This document shows, one piece after another, positions 1 through 9,470 of a DNA stretch of 64,000 nucleotides (position 1 is the stretch's first letter; every line of letters starts with the position of its first letter). Below the pieces are notes generated by a model that saw only the letters and a program-made list of their open reading frames with translations, had not been told where the DNA came from and made no database searches. The stretch comes from Trichormus_B sp936914905 (lineage in GTDB: Bacteria > Cyanobacteriota > Cyanobacteriia > Cyanobacteriales > Nostocaceae). The stretch lies in assembly GCF_039871975.1 (NCBI RefSeq), contig NZ_JBDPLL010000001.1; one strand, written 5' to 3'. A program made the position numbers and the translations under genes.

Positions 1-1
1 G

Positions 2-58
2 TTGATCAGACAATTTATGAGTGGAAGTATAAATGGTCCCATTCAAATAGTTGGTTGA
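2..58 (+). CDS. C-terminus of an Mla-type ABC transporter ATP-binding protein (partial)
   Basis: The window opens inside a reading frame whose last 18 residues end in PIQIVG and a TGA. This resembles the tail of the ATP-binding subunit that precedes MCE proteins in cyanobacterial lipid-transport operons (MlaF/YrbF type). No catalytic motif lies in the window, so the call rests on the tail and on the MCE gene starting about 120 bp downstream on the same strand. The ATPase would energise lipid movement between inner and outer membrane. Confidence 0.55.
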   Translation: MIRQFMSGSINGPIQIVG

Positions 59-59
59 T

Positions 60-90
60 ACTATTTTAGATTTTAGATTTTAGATTGTGT
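60..90. repeat. STRR tandem repeat (ttttaga units)
   Basis: About four direct copies of a 7-8 bp unit lie between the ATPase stop codon and the MCE gene. This is the short tandemly repeated sequence type typical of heterocystous cyanobacteria. Confidence 0.7.
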
Positions 91-174
91 GATACTTACT
101 GTTGTTGAAGGTTTTTATGCTTACATCTACCGCATTCATTTTTCTAATTGGTATCACAAATCAGGACTAGTTTT

Positions 175-1596
175 ATGGAGCGCGAAAAAATGCGAAGTCT
201 AATTAGCGGCTTCACGTCTACACGAACTTTTAGAGAAGGCTCAGTGGGATTATTACTTTTACTAGGTTTAGGAGCATTTGGAATAATTCTCCTGTGGTTA
301 AATAGAATCACCCCTGGACGCAGTTCTTATAAAGCTGTGGTGGAATTTGCTAACGCTGCGGGAATGCAAAAAGGCGCACCGGTTCGTTATCGTGGCGTAA
401 AAGTTGGTAGTATTTCCAATATTAAAACCGGAGTTAATGCTGTTGCTGTAGAAATTGAAATAAACGATCCTAACTTGATAATTCCCGCAGATTCTAAAAT
501 TAAAGCCAGTCAAACTGGATTAATTAGCGAAAGTATTATTGATATTACCCCAACAACCAACCTAGGGACGGGAACTAATATTGCTAAACCCTTAGACAAA
601 GATTGTAATCCCAGTCTGATTATTTGTAATCGAACCAGTACATTAAAAGGTCAAATTGGTATCAGCTTTGATGAACTTATTCGTCAATCATCTGATTTTA
701 CGGCTCAATATAATAACAAGGAATTTTATCAAAACGTCAATCGCTTGTTAGTAACCTCTGCTGATGCAGCTTCTAGTGTTGCTAACCTCAGTCGAGAACT
801 CCAGAGTGTGAGCAAAAGCTTTAAAGGGCAAATCGGCACATTTTCTAATACTGCTGTCACCATCCAAAAAGCTACAAATGAACTGACTACAACTACATCT
901 AAAACGGCAAGTCAATTAGGTGAAACAGCCAGCGAGTTTAGTAAAACTGCAAAACAAGGAGGTAGTTTGTTGAATAATGTAGATGAATTATTGACAACAA
1001 ACCGTTCGTCCCTAGTTGGGACTTTAAATAATATTACTCAAACTAGTAACCAACTGCGTCAGACAGTTAGCAGTTTATCACCTGGGGTTCATCGTGTAAC
1101 TGAAGGGGGATTATTGAAAAATTTAGAACTTTTATCTGCGAACGCTGCGGAAGCTTCAACTAATTTAAAAGACGTATCTAAGACCTTAAATAATCCTAAA
1201 AATATTGTCTTACTTCAACAAACCCTAGATGCTGCCAGGGTGACATTTGAAAATACCCGAAAAATCACATCTGATTTAGATGAATTAACAGGCGATTCTC
1301 AATTTCGCCAAAATCTCCTGCAATTGGTGAACGGTCTGAGTAAATTGGTATCTTCTACACAGGATATGCAGGAAGAAGGAAAGGTAGCTGTCACCTTAGA
1401 CTCTCTCAAAGCATCTATGAATCAGGCAGAACTCTTAACTTCTATCCCCGTCAAAAAAGTTGAAGTAGAACAACCAGAATTTATCACCCCCACCCCAATT
1501 GAAAAAGCTGATGTAATTCAGTTATATTTAGAAATATCTACACCACCGGCAACTCCTGTTGGGGAAGCAGGGGAGCAGGGAGCAGGGAGAGAATAA
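175..1596 (+). CDS. MCE (MlaD-like) family lipid-transport protein
   Basis: This is a periplasmic, membrane-anchored substrate-binding protein of an Mla/TGD-type phospholipid transporter. One N-terminal membrane helix (GLLLLLGLGAFGIILLWL) is followed by an MCE domain with the hallmark VRYRGVKVGSISNI segment. A long, Ser/Thr/Asn-rich, probably helical region then resembles the coiled tails that form a bridge or ring in MCE proteins. I chose the ATG at 175; a TTG at 148 and an ATG at 190 are alternatives, and homologues I recall start close to the last. It probably forms an operon with the ATPase gene ending at 58. The last ten residues (GEAGEQGAGRE) are encoded by an STRR-like GGGAGCA repeat, so the C-terminus has probably been extended by repeat invasion. 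Confidence 0.85.
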   Translation: MEREKMRSLISGFTSTRTFREGSVGLLLLLGLGAFGIILLWLNRITPGRSSYKAVVEFANAAGMQKGAPVRYRGVKVGSISNIKTGVNAVAVEIEINDPNLIIPADSKIKASQTGLISESIIDITPTTNLGTGTNIAKPLDKDCNPSLIICNRTSTLKGQIGISFDELIRQSSDFTAQYNNKEFYQNVNRLLVTSADAASSVANLSRELQSVSKSFKGQIGTFSNTAVTIQKATNELTTTTSKTASQLGETASEFSKTAKQGGSLLNNVDELLTTNRSSLVGTLNNITQTSNQLRQTVSSLSPGVHRVTEGGLLKNLELLSANAAEASTNLKDVSKTLNNPKNIVLLQQTLDAARVTFENTRKITSDLDELTGDSQFRQNLLQLVNGLSKLVSSTQDMQEEGKVAVTLDSLKASMNQAELLTSIPVKKVEVEQPEFITPTPIEKADVIQLYLEISTPPATPVGEAGEQGAGRE

Positions 1597-1604
1597 CAAC
1601 TCAC

Positions 1605-1652
1605 CAATGACCAATGACCAAGGACCAATGACCAATGCCCAATGACTAATAA
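1605..1652. repeat. STRR array (ccaatga units)
   Basis: Six or seven degenerate copies of the heptamer CCAATGA fill the space between the convergent MCE and DUF3288 genes. Confidence 0.8.
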
Positions 1653-1949
1653 CTAATTCCAATCTTCCTCGTCTTTTTTGCCGCGACTTTTGTAAATGCC
1701 GCCAATGTCATGCAGTTGGCTGGTTTTGGTGAAAAGTTCAGCTTCGGTTAAACCCCAGCGTTGCAAAACTTTATTTAGGTCGTTCTGGATGTCCCGTGCG
1801 CCGGGGAAGCCTTGATAGCGAATTCTCAATCTAGCCAATTCTGCTAAATTGTAGTCTGTGGCCTCTTGAGCGAGTAAAATATTAATAAAGGGGCGATCTC
1901 GATTGTAAAGAGGATGTTGTTGGTCTTTACTTGCTGAAGATTCTGTCAT
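1653..1949 (-). CDS. DUF3288 family protein
   Basis: A 98-residue soluble protein recognised as the cyanobacterial DUF3288 family by its core (DQQHPLYNRDRPFINILL, then LARLRIRYQGFPGARDIQ and LQRWGLTEAELFTKT). There is no signal peptide or membrane segment. Its function is unknown. It is convergent with the MCE gene and divergent from clpC, so it is probably monocistronic. Confidence 0.85.
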   Translation of the reverse strand: MTESSASKDQQHPLYNRDRPFINILLAQEATDYNLAELARLRIRYQGFPGARDIQNDLNKVLQRWGLTEAELFTKTSQLHDIGGIYKSRGKKDEEDWN

Positions 1950-2270
1950 AATTATTACAACGGATAGGATTCAGATTCATCAAGCTTAGAGGCTTAACCG
2001 TCTATATAGTACACGAAAGCGGTTATCAAAATACCGGAAGCCAAAATAGGCTGAAAGTTTAGGTCATCAGCGTTTTGAAGTTTTGAGTTTTCATTTTTAA
2101 TTCTGCACAACGACTCATGACGGCAACTACACCCTAGCTCATACGGCTCTCACCACTGTCATCTAATTTTAAATAAAGATACATTATCTTTAAGAAAATA
2201 CAAAAAACTTTAGATAAGGGTGAACTTTATCTCACTCAAAGTCCAAGCAGCAAGGGAGCATGAACCCGCT

Positions 2271-4715
2271 ATGTTTGAACACTTCACGTCCGAAGCCATT
2301 AGGGTAATTATGTTAGCTCAGGAGGAAGCACGCCGCCTGGGACACAATTTCGTAGGCACTGAACAAATTCTCCTGGGTTTAATGGGAGAAGGAACCGGAG
2401 TGGCTGCGAAAGTGCTAGCTGACTTGGGTGTTACCCTGAAAGATGCGCGTCGGGAAGTAGAGAAAATTATTGGTCGGGGTTCTGGTTTTGTTCCGCCGGA
2501 AATTCCTTTTACACCAAAAGTAAAAAGTCTGTTTGAGCAATCTTTTAGAGAAGCTCATAGTCTTGGACACAACTACATAAACACTGAACATTTATTGTTA
2601 GGTTTAACCGAAGCCGGGGAAGGAGTGGCGGCCAAAGTTCTACAAAATTTGGGAGTTGAGTTGCAAGGTATCCGTGCGGCTATTATTAGTCGTTTAGGTG
2701 ACGATGTAACTGTTTTCGCAGGCAGTGGCAGCGGTTCTAAGCGCAACCAATTAAGTATAGAAGAGTTTGGTAGAAATCTGACCAAAATGGCTCAGGATGG
2801 CAAGGTTGATCCTGTAGTTGGTCGTCAACAGGAAATTGAGCGCACGGTGCAAATCTTGGGTCGTCGCAACAAAAATAACCCGGTTTTGATTGGAGAACCA
2901 GGTGTTGGTAAAACTGCTATCGCAGAAGGTTTAGCCCAACGTATCATTAACCAAGATGTACCAGAAGTGCTGTTTAACAAGCAAGTCATCAGTCTGGACA
3001 TGGGTTTACTAGTAGCTGGAACTCGTTTCCGTGGAGACTTTGAGGAACGCCTGAGAAAAATCATGGATGAAATTCGCTCAGAAGGCAATATCATCCTGGT
3101 GATCGATGAAATCCACACCTTAGTCGGTGCAGGTGGTACAGAAGGCGGTTTAGATGCAGCTAACATCCTCAAACCAGCTTTAGCAAGAGGTGAACTCCAA
3201 TGTATTGGCGCAACCACCTTGGATGAATACCGTAAACACATTGAGCGTAATGCGGCTTTAGAACGCCGTTTTCAACTAATTTTGGTGGGAGAACCTTCTG
3301 TAGAAGAAACCATTGAGATTCTCTATGGGTTGCGTAGTGCTTATGAACAACATCATAAAGTTACTATCTCTGATGCAGCTGTAGTAGCAGCAGCACAGTT
3401 ATCGGATAGATATATTAGCGATCGCTTCCTACCCGACAAAGCCATAGACTTAATTGATGAAGCCGGTTCTCGTGTGCGTTTACGTCACTCCCGCATCATC
3501 AACAATAAAGAAATCAAACTGCAACTCAAAAACATCAGCAAAGACAAAGCAGAAGCTATCAGAGTTCAGGATTTTGGTAAAGCTAGTAAACTTAATCAGG
3601 AAGAACTAGAACTTCAAGCCAAAATAGACTTAGAAGACAACCTACAAACAGTTAAAGCGATCGTTGACGAAGAAGACATCGCCCAAATCGTTGCCTCTTG
3701 GACAGGTGTCCCAGTTAACAAACTCACCGAATCAGAATCAGAGTTACTACTGCACCTAGAAGACACGCTGCACAAACGCCTCATAGCTCAAGAACAAGCG
3801 GTTGCAGCCGTTTCTCGTTCCATCCGTCGCGCCCGTGTCGGCTTAAAGAATCCTAACCGTCCCATCGCCAGCTTTATCTTCTCAGGTCCGACAGGAGTGG
3901 GGAAAACCGAACTGGCTAAAGCCCTAGCTGCTTACTTCTTCGGTACAGGAGATTCCATAATTCGCCTGGATATGTCCGAATACATGGAAAGCCATAACGT
4001 TTCCAAACTTATCGGTTCACCTCCAGGTTACGTAGGCTACGACGAAGGCGGACAACTTACAGAAGCAGTAAGACGTAAACCATACACAGTGCTACTTTTC
4101 GACGAAATCGAAAAAGCGCACTCTGATGTATTTAATATACTGCTGCAAATCTTGGATGACGGACACCTCACCGATGCTAAAGGTCGGAAAGTGAACTTCA
4201 AGAACACCTTAATCATCTTAACTTCCAATATTGGTTCTAAGGTAATTGAGAAAGGCGGTATGAGTTTAGGCTTCGAATTTGATAATCAAGCCGACGCTAG
4301 TTATAACCGTATCCGTAACTTGGTAAATGAAGAACTGAAAGCTTATTTCCGTCCTGAATTCCTCAACCGTGTTGATGATATTATCGTCTTCACCCAGTTG
4401 AATAAAGAAGAAGTTAAGCAAATCGCCGAAATCATGCTGCGTGATGTTGCTAACCGCTTAAAAGACCGAGGAATTAAACTCGAAATCACAGAAAGCTTCA
4501 AAGAACTGGTTGTCAGAGAAGGTTATGACCCAAGCTACGGTGCTAGACCTTTACGTCGGGCTATTATGCGTCTGTTAGAAGATTCTTTAGCTGAGGCTAT
4601 CTTATCTAGTCACATCCTTGAAGGTGATACAGCCATTGTCGATGTTGATGATGATGGTCAGGTAACAGTCATAAAAGCAGAAACCCGCGAATTCCTGTTA
4701 GCTAATGTTGGCTAA
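2271..4715 (+). CDS. clpC: ATP-dependent Clp protease ATP-binding subunit ClpC
   Basis: This is the Hsp100 unfoldase that feeds substrates to ClpP in the cytoplasm. The order is a two-repeat Clp_N domain (residues 1-145), AAA module 1 with Walker A GEPGVGKTA near 207 and Walker B ILVIDEIH near 275, a UVR motif in the middle domain around 425-455, and AAA module 2 with Walker A GPTGVGKTE near 538, ending in a ClpB_D2-small domain. The 814-residue length is normal. I chose the ATG giving MFEHFTSEAIRV, the conserved N-terminus. A GTG at 2220 would add 17 residues not seen in the family. A hairpin terminator follows. Confidence 0.97.
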   Translation: MFEHFTSEAIRVIMLAQEEARRLGHNFVGTEQILLGLMGEGTGVAAKVLADLGVTLKDARREVEKIIGRGSGFVPPEIPFTPKVKSLFEQSFREAHSLGHNYINTEHLLLGLTEAGEGVAAKVLQNLGVELQGIRAAIISRLGDDVTVFAGSGSGSKRNQLSIEEFGRNLTKMAQDGKVDPVVGRQQEIERTVQILGRRNKNNPVLIGEPGVGKTAIAEGLAQRIINQDVPEVLFNKQVISLDMGLLVAGTRFRGDFEERLRKIMDEIRSEGNIILVIDEIHTLVGAGGTEGGLDAANILKPALARGELQCIGATTLDEYRKHIERNAALERRFQLILVGEPSVEETIEILYGLRSAYEQHHKVTISDAAVVAAAQLSDRYISDRFLPDKAIDLIDEAGSRVRLRHSRIINNKEIKLQLKNISKDKAEAIRVQDFGKASKLNQEELELQAKIDLEDNLQTVKAIVDEEDIAQIVASWTGVPVNKLTESESELLLHLEDTLHKRLIAQEQAVAAVSRSIRRARVGLKNPNRPIASFIFSGPTGVGKTELAKALAAYFFGTGDSIIRLDMSEYMESHNVSKLIGSPPGYVGYDEGGQLTEAVRRKPYTVLLFDEIEKAHSDVFNILLQILDDGHLTDAKGRKVNFKNTLIILTSNIGSKVIEKGGMSLGFEFDNQADASYNRIRNLVNEELKAYFRPEFLNRVDDIIVFTQLNKEEVKQIAEIMLRDVANRLKDRGIKLEITESFKELVVREGYDPSYGARPLRRAIMRLLEDSLAEAILSSHILEGDTAIVDVDDDGQVTVIKAETREFLLANVG

Positions 4716-4753
4716 ACGGTGAATACCATCTCAACACTAATCGCTTAAAAATC

Positions 4754-4802
4754 AAAGTATTAAGGGTAAAGGTTTTTTCTTTACCCTTACCCTTAATACT
4801 TT
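4754..4802 (+). terminator. Hairpin terminator after clpC
   Basis: A 13-bp inverted repeat (4754-4766 with 4790-4802) encloses further complementary GGGTAAAGG/CTTTACCC bases, 38 bp after the clpC stop. The sequence after it is only moderately T-rich, so termination is inferred. Confidence 0.55.
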
Positions 4803-5302
4803 TGTATTTCTATATCTAATCCATATTCTGCATCTTTTCCATATTCTGCAATACAATTCAGATAAGCTTCTTTATCTTCCCTATATCCTATTCCCTTGTT
4901 TTAAAATTTGATCTGCAACTGACTCTTAAAAGTTTGATTGCTAAATCGATGATCACCAGTATTTAAATTCCGAACTGTACTCCAAGTACAACCAAAATCT
5001 ATATCTACATTTGGAGCTATTTTAGCTGTGCAATTAATTCGTATACCCTCAAGTCTTGGGGTGAACCACTAGCACTAACAGTATAATTTTACAATCTTTC
5101 CTCTATACAGTAACAAAACAACAGCCTCTCATTCCTGCTAATACCGTGATGAACTCTCCTTGGTGGCAAGCAAGTCGCACAGAGAAATTCTGAGCGTGGT
5201 CTACCTATTACTGTTAACCAGAAAGTGAGGTTAGTTACTAATACTTCTGATACTTACTGGGTTTCAGAATAGAGGAATTTTTGCAGCGATAGAATTCATT
5301 TT
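4803..5302. other. Gene-free stretch with faint coding relics on both strands
   Basis: No intact gene is visible. On the minus strand, 4808-5035 can be read as broken protein-like sequence containing DFGCTWSTVRN and, in another frame, YREDKEAYLNCIAEYGKD. On the plus strand, about 5090-5271 can be read, with one frameshift, as a C-terminus containing GLPITVNQKVRLVTNTSDTY. These look like remnants of former genes, but I cannot name a family. Confidence 0.35.
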
Positions 5303-5467
5303 TTAATAGTCATTGTCAGCCACACAAATACCTTTACATTTAATCCCGTTGGTAGCAGTGCGCTGACAATGAGAACATAGAACTTTTTCGTTTTCTGTTT
5401 CTTGATTTATCTTGATATAATCGCTTACCTGGAGCTTATCTTTTTCCATCTGGAGTTTTTCATTCAT
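5303..5467 (-). CDS. Small Cys-rich hypothetical protein, 54 aa
   Basis: An uninterrupted 54-codon frame starts at an ATG (5467-5465) and ends TAA. It is hydrophilic for its first half. The second half carries four cysteines as C-x2-C then C-x3-C (CSHCQRTATNGIKCKGIC), the spacing of a compact zinc-ribbon-like knuckle. An alternative internal ATG at Met7 would give 48 residues. There is no membrane segment. The surrounding DNA is decayed, so an intact ORF with spaced cysteines here is noteworthy. The function is unknown, and zinc binding is inference from the spacing. Confidence 0.5.
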   Translation of the reverse strand: MNEKLQMEKDKLQVSDYIKINQETENEKVLCSHCQRTATNGIKCKGICVADNDY

Positions 5468-6144
5468 TTGACACTCCCCTCTGCATTCAAAACTTTGCGA
5501 AATATGATTTTATCATCACTCGCCATGTAGAAGTCGCAGGTGCGTGCTTCCTGCTCGTAGCTACACTTCGCGTAGATTACCGGTGTGCGGTCAAAGTCCG
5601 GGAGTCCTGATGTTTCATCAGTAGCATCCCTCCACCGCCTGCCGTCAACGTTTGTTCAATGTCAACGTTTGTTCAATATAGTGCAGAAGTTGAGGGGGCG
5701 ACAAAGAACCTAAAAAGCTCCTGTATAAGGATTATAGCCTTTAGATCCTACTGATAAAATGTCCACTTATTGGGAATAAAATTGATGAGTTGTTCCATTA
5801 ATAAGACTATTCTCTTCGTATCTTCAGGGTTTATCCTGACGTAGCTGCCTGATAAATGCACAGTTAATTGTCAATAAGCACCGTTTTCTTATCAATTTTT
5901 TCAAGGGGTCTATCACGTAGAACCTTGCTTATCGCCCCCTCAAGTGCAGAAGTTTACCACCGCGTCCTTGTCTGTGGAGGTCAGGTTGGATCGCGATTAG
6001 CGCGCTTGTATCATTGAGTGTGGTCGGTCGAATAATCGTCAACAGCAACAATAGTATGTGAGTCATACTATTGTAATAGGTTGTGTAACAATGTTCAGTT
6101 AGCTGTAGGTTGAGTTGAATGAAATGAAACCCAATAAATAAATA
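5468..6144. other. Intergenic region with 17-bp tandem duplication
   Basis: No convincing gene is visible. A 17-bp unit beginning GTCAACGTTTG is duplicated in tandem at 5644-5660 and 5661-5677. A frame at 5929-6156 on the minus strand has no protein-like character and runs into the MITE. Confidence 0.5.
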
Positions 6145-6306
6145 GACCTCTTGCAAAATTGTTTCTGTAGTATGATAGAGAGCTTTAGATCTTATGTGTT
6201 TTTGGTGTTATTTGCGCTCGCTAATTCAAACATAACGGTGTAACTCTAACTTTCGGCTAAAACAAAAACAACGCCCTATAACATAAAATTAATTCTGCAA
6301 GAAGTC
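6145..6306 (-). mobile_element. MITE copy 1 (TA-flanked, 162 bp)
   Basis: The ends are imperfect inverted repeats (GACCTCTTGCA at left, TGCAAGAAGTC at right) flanked by TA on both sides. The internal sequence matches, in inverse orientation, three other copies at 11395, 34571 and 52879. There is no coding capacity. TA flanks are the target duplication of IS630/Tc1-mariner transposases, which I infer mobilised it. Confidence 0.85.
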
Positions 6307-6307
6307 T

Positions 6308-6421
6308 AATTCCACTGAAAATAGCGATTCTTCACTCTCAATTGAATCGTTGATTCGGGGAATCTTAGCCACAGGTGCAACTCCTGAAGATATTGGCCAG
6401 GTTATTGCTGGTGTGGGATAA
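6308..6421 (+). pseudogene. C-terminal remnant directly abutting MITE copy 1
   Basis: An open frame of 37 codons ending GATPEDIGQVIAGVG-stop begins immediately at the right edge of MITE copy 1 and has no start codon. The amino-acid composition looks genuine. It may be the tail of a gene whose front was displaced by the insertion. The family is not recognised. Confidence 0.35.
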
Positions 6422-6481
6422 AAGAAATTCAATGCTAAACTCTCAAACTTTTCTCCGCATTTGCTTTACCCCAACTCCTGC

Positions 6482-7075
6482 TTAACAAGATGTGGCGTAC
6501 AAACGATCACCAATAATTCTGCGAATAGTCTCAACTAACTGACCATAAACAGCATCAGATAAAACTGGTTGAGAGCCTTGTAAACTCACTTGTTGATCTA
6601 AATCAATCCAAGACTTACAACCACCGTATTCAGGCAAATAAGGAATATACTGTGCTTGGGGTAGTTTGTAAGTACGTAACAAGAGAATATATAAAGGCTG
6701 ACGTGCTTTCCATTTTAGGCGATCGCTAATAAAATACTCGTTCCAAATATTGAAAAGTAGTAAATCACTGACAATAGACTCATCCGCAACTGGCAAAATA
6801 TCTGTAATTTCTGCCCAACTACCGATGCGAATTGTTTCTGGATGCCATCCTGATGTGACTGGACAGACAAGATTTACATACTCAGCCTTGAGCATAAAAG
6901 ATTGCTGATGCTCATAAGTAGGGTAGAGCAGAACCTGCTGATGTGCAAGCTGAAAGCGTCCTCCTCGTTCATGAATACCGCCCTTACGAAGTAACATAAT
7001 CGTTTGGCCGCTTTCCAACGCATTTACGGCTACTGCCCATTCTTTAAGAGCATGAAAAATGGTAGTCAATTCCAT
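6482..7075 (-). CDS. DUF1802 family protein
   Basis: A 197-residue soluble protein. The N-terminus MELTTIFHALKEWAVAV is followed by a basic motif LLRKGGIHERGGRF, then YPTYEHQQ and a C-terminal LLRTYKLP...SWIDL. This layout matches DUF1802, found in cyanobacteria and other bacteria, with unknown biochemical role. The ATG at 7075 is chosen because the family begins with MELTT-like sequence; two upstream residues (ML) would be added by the ATG at 7081. It is divergent from the aldo/keto reductase gene. Confidence 0.85.
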   Translation of the reverse strand: MELTTIFHALKEWAVAVNALESGQTIMLLRKGGIHERGGRFQLAHQQVLLYPTYEHQQSFMLKAEYVNLVCPVTSGWHPETIRIGSWAEITDILPVADESIVSDLLLFNIWNEYFISDRLKWKARQPLYILLLRTYKLPQAQYIPYLPEYGGCKSWIDLDQQVSLQGSQPVLSDAVYGQLVETIRRIIGDRLYATSC

Positions 7076-7233
7076 GAGCATCTACTGTAACTCTGATTTT
7101 ATTTAAGTTTAAGACGGTTAAAATGTAAAACTAGTGGAGACTGGAGGAAATAAATATTTAGTTTCCAAAACAAGCTTTCCTCCTGCCTTTTGCTTTTTTA
7201 CACTAACCAGGGAAAAGGAAGTAGAGAAAAACT

Positions 7234-8193
7234 ATGCAAAAACGAACACTGGGGACATCCACCGTCCAAATCTCACCCATTCTGATGGGAACTTGGCAAG
7301 CTGGCAAAAGAATGTGGGTGGGAATTGAAGATGCTGACTCGATTAAAACCATTCGTGCTGCTTACGAGGCCGGAATTACAACCATAGATACTGCGGAGGT
7401 TTATGGTAATGGACATTCTGAACAGAAGGTAGCTGAAACTTTGTCTGACGTGCGCGATCACGTCGAATATGCCACAAAAGTTTTTTCCAATCATCTCAAA
7501 TATCAACAAGTGATTGAAGCTTGTGAACGTTCGCTGAAAAATCTCAAAACCGACTACATCGACCTTTACCAGATTCATTGGCCTGCTGGTTCTTTCAACA
7601 GTGAAATTGTACCTATAGAAGAAACCATGAGTGCCTTAAATCACCTCAAACAACAAGGAAAAATTCGTGCCATTGGAGTTTCTAATTTTTCCCGTGAACA
7701 AATAGTAGAAGCGGCCCAATATGGAACTATTGACAGTTTACAACCACCTTATTCCTTATTTTGGCGGAATGTAGAAACAGATGCCATGCCCTACTGTATT
7801 GAAAACAATATTTCTATTTTGGCTTATTCACCTCTAGCCCAAGGATTGTTAACTGGTAAATTTGCACCCGGTCATAAATTCGATCCAGAAGATAACCGAG
7901 CTAAAAATAGGTTATTTCAACGAGAAAACTTTGAACGCGCTCAACAGGCATTAGAGCAACTCAGACCCATAGCCGAAAATCATAATTGTAGTTTAGCGCA
8001 GTTAGCATTGGCGTGGTTAATTGTCCAACCCCAAACAAATGCGATCGCCGGTGCGAGATATCCCGAACAAGCAAAAGACAACGCCAAAGCCGCAGAAATC
8101 AAACTTTCAGTCCCGGAAATTGCCCAAATAGATAATATTGGCCGCATTGTTACCGACCATTTTGACAATACAGGAATTATGTGGGATTGGTGA
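7234..8193 (+). CDS. Aldo/keto reductase
   Basis: An NADPH-dependent (beta/alpha)8-barrel oxidoreductase, 319 residues. The catalytic tetrad is complete: Asp52 and Tyr57 (IDTAEVYGNG), Lys82 (ATKVF) and His115 (YQIHWP). The strand motif IRAIGVSNFS and the C-terminal LAWLIVQPQTNAIAGAR (cofactor-binding end) are present. The physiological substrate cannot be read from sequence. The start ATG is preceded by an A-rich GGAAGTAGAG stretch. It appears monocistronic. Confidence 0.9.
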   Translation: MQKRTLGTSTVQISPILMGTWQAGKRMWVGIEDADSIKTIRAAYEAGITTIDTAEVYGNGHSEQKVAETLSDVRDHVEYATKVFSNHLKYQQVIEACERSLKNLKTDYIDLYQIHWPAGSFNSEIVPIEETMSALNHLKQQGKIRAIGVSNFSREQIVEAAQYGTIDSLQPPYSLFWRNVETDAMPYCIENNISILAYSPLAQGLLTGKFAPGHKFDPEDNRAKNRLFQRENFERAQQALEQLRPIAENHNCSLAQLALAWLIVQPQTNAIAGARYPEQAKDNAKAAEIKLSVPEIAQIDNIGRIVTDHFDNTGIMWDW

Positions 8194-8226
8194 TTGGTGA
8201 TTGGTGATTGGTAATTGGTAATTGGA
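8190..8226. repeat. STRR array (tgattgg/taattgg)
   Basis: About five heptamer copies begin at the very stop codon of the aldo/keto reductase gene. Confidence 0.85.
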
Positions 8227-8579
8227 AAAATTTATTACCCAGTCCCCAATGTTGCTAAATGACACAAAAAGTTAACTTTAGTAAACAAGCGCTCGCATCT
8301 TACATTAGGGTTTGCTAGATTATATTCATAAGGACACAGAACAAAAACAACCAACCAACCGGGCAATGACATAAGTGTCCCCGTCAGTAGCCCAAGCAAG
8401 TTTTAGCATATATAAGTTAAAACTTAAAGTGGCATTCTGACTGTTATTGATAGTCACGCCAAATCCCTAAAAGGAAAAACTAAAAAATGCTGAACTTGTC
8501 TGTTTTAGTATCCACCTTAGTTATTAACTTTAAATCACTGACTTAATCTTAAGAATTTGAAACTTCTGAACTCGCTAGG
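8227..8579. other. Untranslated stretch ending at a strong terminator (possible sRNA)
   Basis: No ORF longer than about 20 codons is visible, yet the stretch ends at a canonical intrinsic terminator oriented with the plus strand. The aldo/keto reductase gene lies upstream, but STRR and more than 350 bp intervene. A small RNA transcript is possible. I recognise no known RNA family (no Yfr1, 6S or tmRNA signature). Confidence 0.3.
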
Positions 8580-8606
8580 ACCTGGTCAACCCTGACCAGG
8601 TTTTTA
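8580..8606 (+). terminator. Intrinsic terminator
   Basis: A perfect 8-bp stem CCTGGTCA/TGACCAGG with a 4-nt loop is followed by TTTTT. Confidence 0.85.
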
Positions 8607-8801
8607 GATTTTTATATTAGTTGTTATTTTCTTTTTATTATTTATTTTTGTTTTTATTATTTATTCCAAAATAGCGCTCACCCTCAGAAAATCAGTTTAA
8701 TAGAGCGATCACATAAGCAAATCTAATATAAAAAAAAGCCTATCCTTGATCAAGACAATAATCGCATTTTCAGCTGCTAATTACTTTACCCCAGATTTTA
8801 T

Positions 8802-9470
8802 ACTTCATCTTGAAGTACATTTACATGTAAAAAATATGTAAAAAAATAGATAATACAATAAAAATTGCCAACAACTTGGAACTCGTAAGTATTGACAATA
8901 AATTCAGGATAAAAGAGGAGAAAATGAATGTAAATGAGCCTGAACTAAATAAAAATGCCCAAAAATATGAATTACCAAAAAGAAGAGTTTGAGAGTAAGA
9001 AATTCGAACACTTGGGAATAATAGTAGGAATAATAGATGAGATAAGAATTGTAGAAAAAATCAATGATAAAATAGGCAGAGTAATGGATAAGCTATATAA
9101 TGGATAAGCTATATATGGATTAACTAAATTATTCCTAATAATTGTCTTAGAATTAGTAAAAAAATATGGAGGACCAACCAAATATTCCCATTTAGATTCA
9201 ACCTCATTGCATTTGCATGGAGAGTATAATAATTGCCTAGATAATCTAGGACAAGAATTATTGGATATTTCAGAGCCAGTGCGTTGGGCGGGTTTCCCGA
9301 CTTGAGGCAACTGGCGTATGTTTTTAAGGGATTGATTTTCTAATTACACAAGGAGTTCATAGGATTCTGAACTTGACAGAGGAACGTTGTCTAATTTTGC
9401 AATTCCTACCTACAACTTGTCAAAAGTATTATTTATTTTCTTACTTTTCAAATCTCTAATTCACTATTGC
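8802..9470 (+). mobile_element. IS1634-type relic A (DUF4277 transposase, decayed)
   Basis: The segment is nearly identical over long stretches to 14015-14816. It begins with a start-like ATG (8923) after AAAGAGGAGAA and encodes broken pieces of an IS1634-family N-terminus: LGIIVGIIDE, IVEKINDKIGRVMDKLY, FLIIVLELVKKYGGPTKYSHLDS and LHLHGEY (the DUF4277 pattern). Frameshifts and a large deletion remove the DDE core. The common right end is at CACTATTGC (9470), where an alcohol dehydrogenase fragment begins at once. Confidence 0.7.

Noticed and set aside
2220..2270. GTG start extending ClpC by 17 residues
   Set aside because: The extension is not found in ClpC, and the ATG at 2271 gives the conserved MFEHFTSEAI.
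5929..6156. 75-codon minus-strand frame
   Set aside because: Overlaps MITE copy 1 and has a non-protein-like composition.
8972..9310. Minus-strand frame with the same product also at 14368-14706
   Set aside because: Both are antisense readings of the two IS1634-type relics; repetition reflects the element, not a conserved gene.
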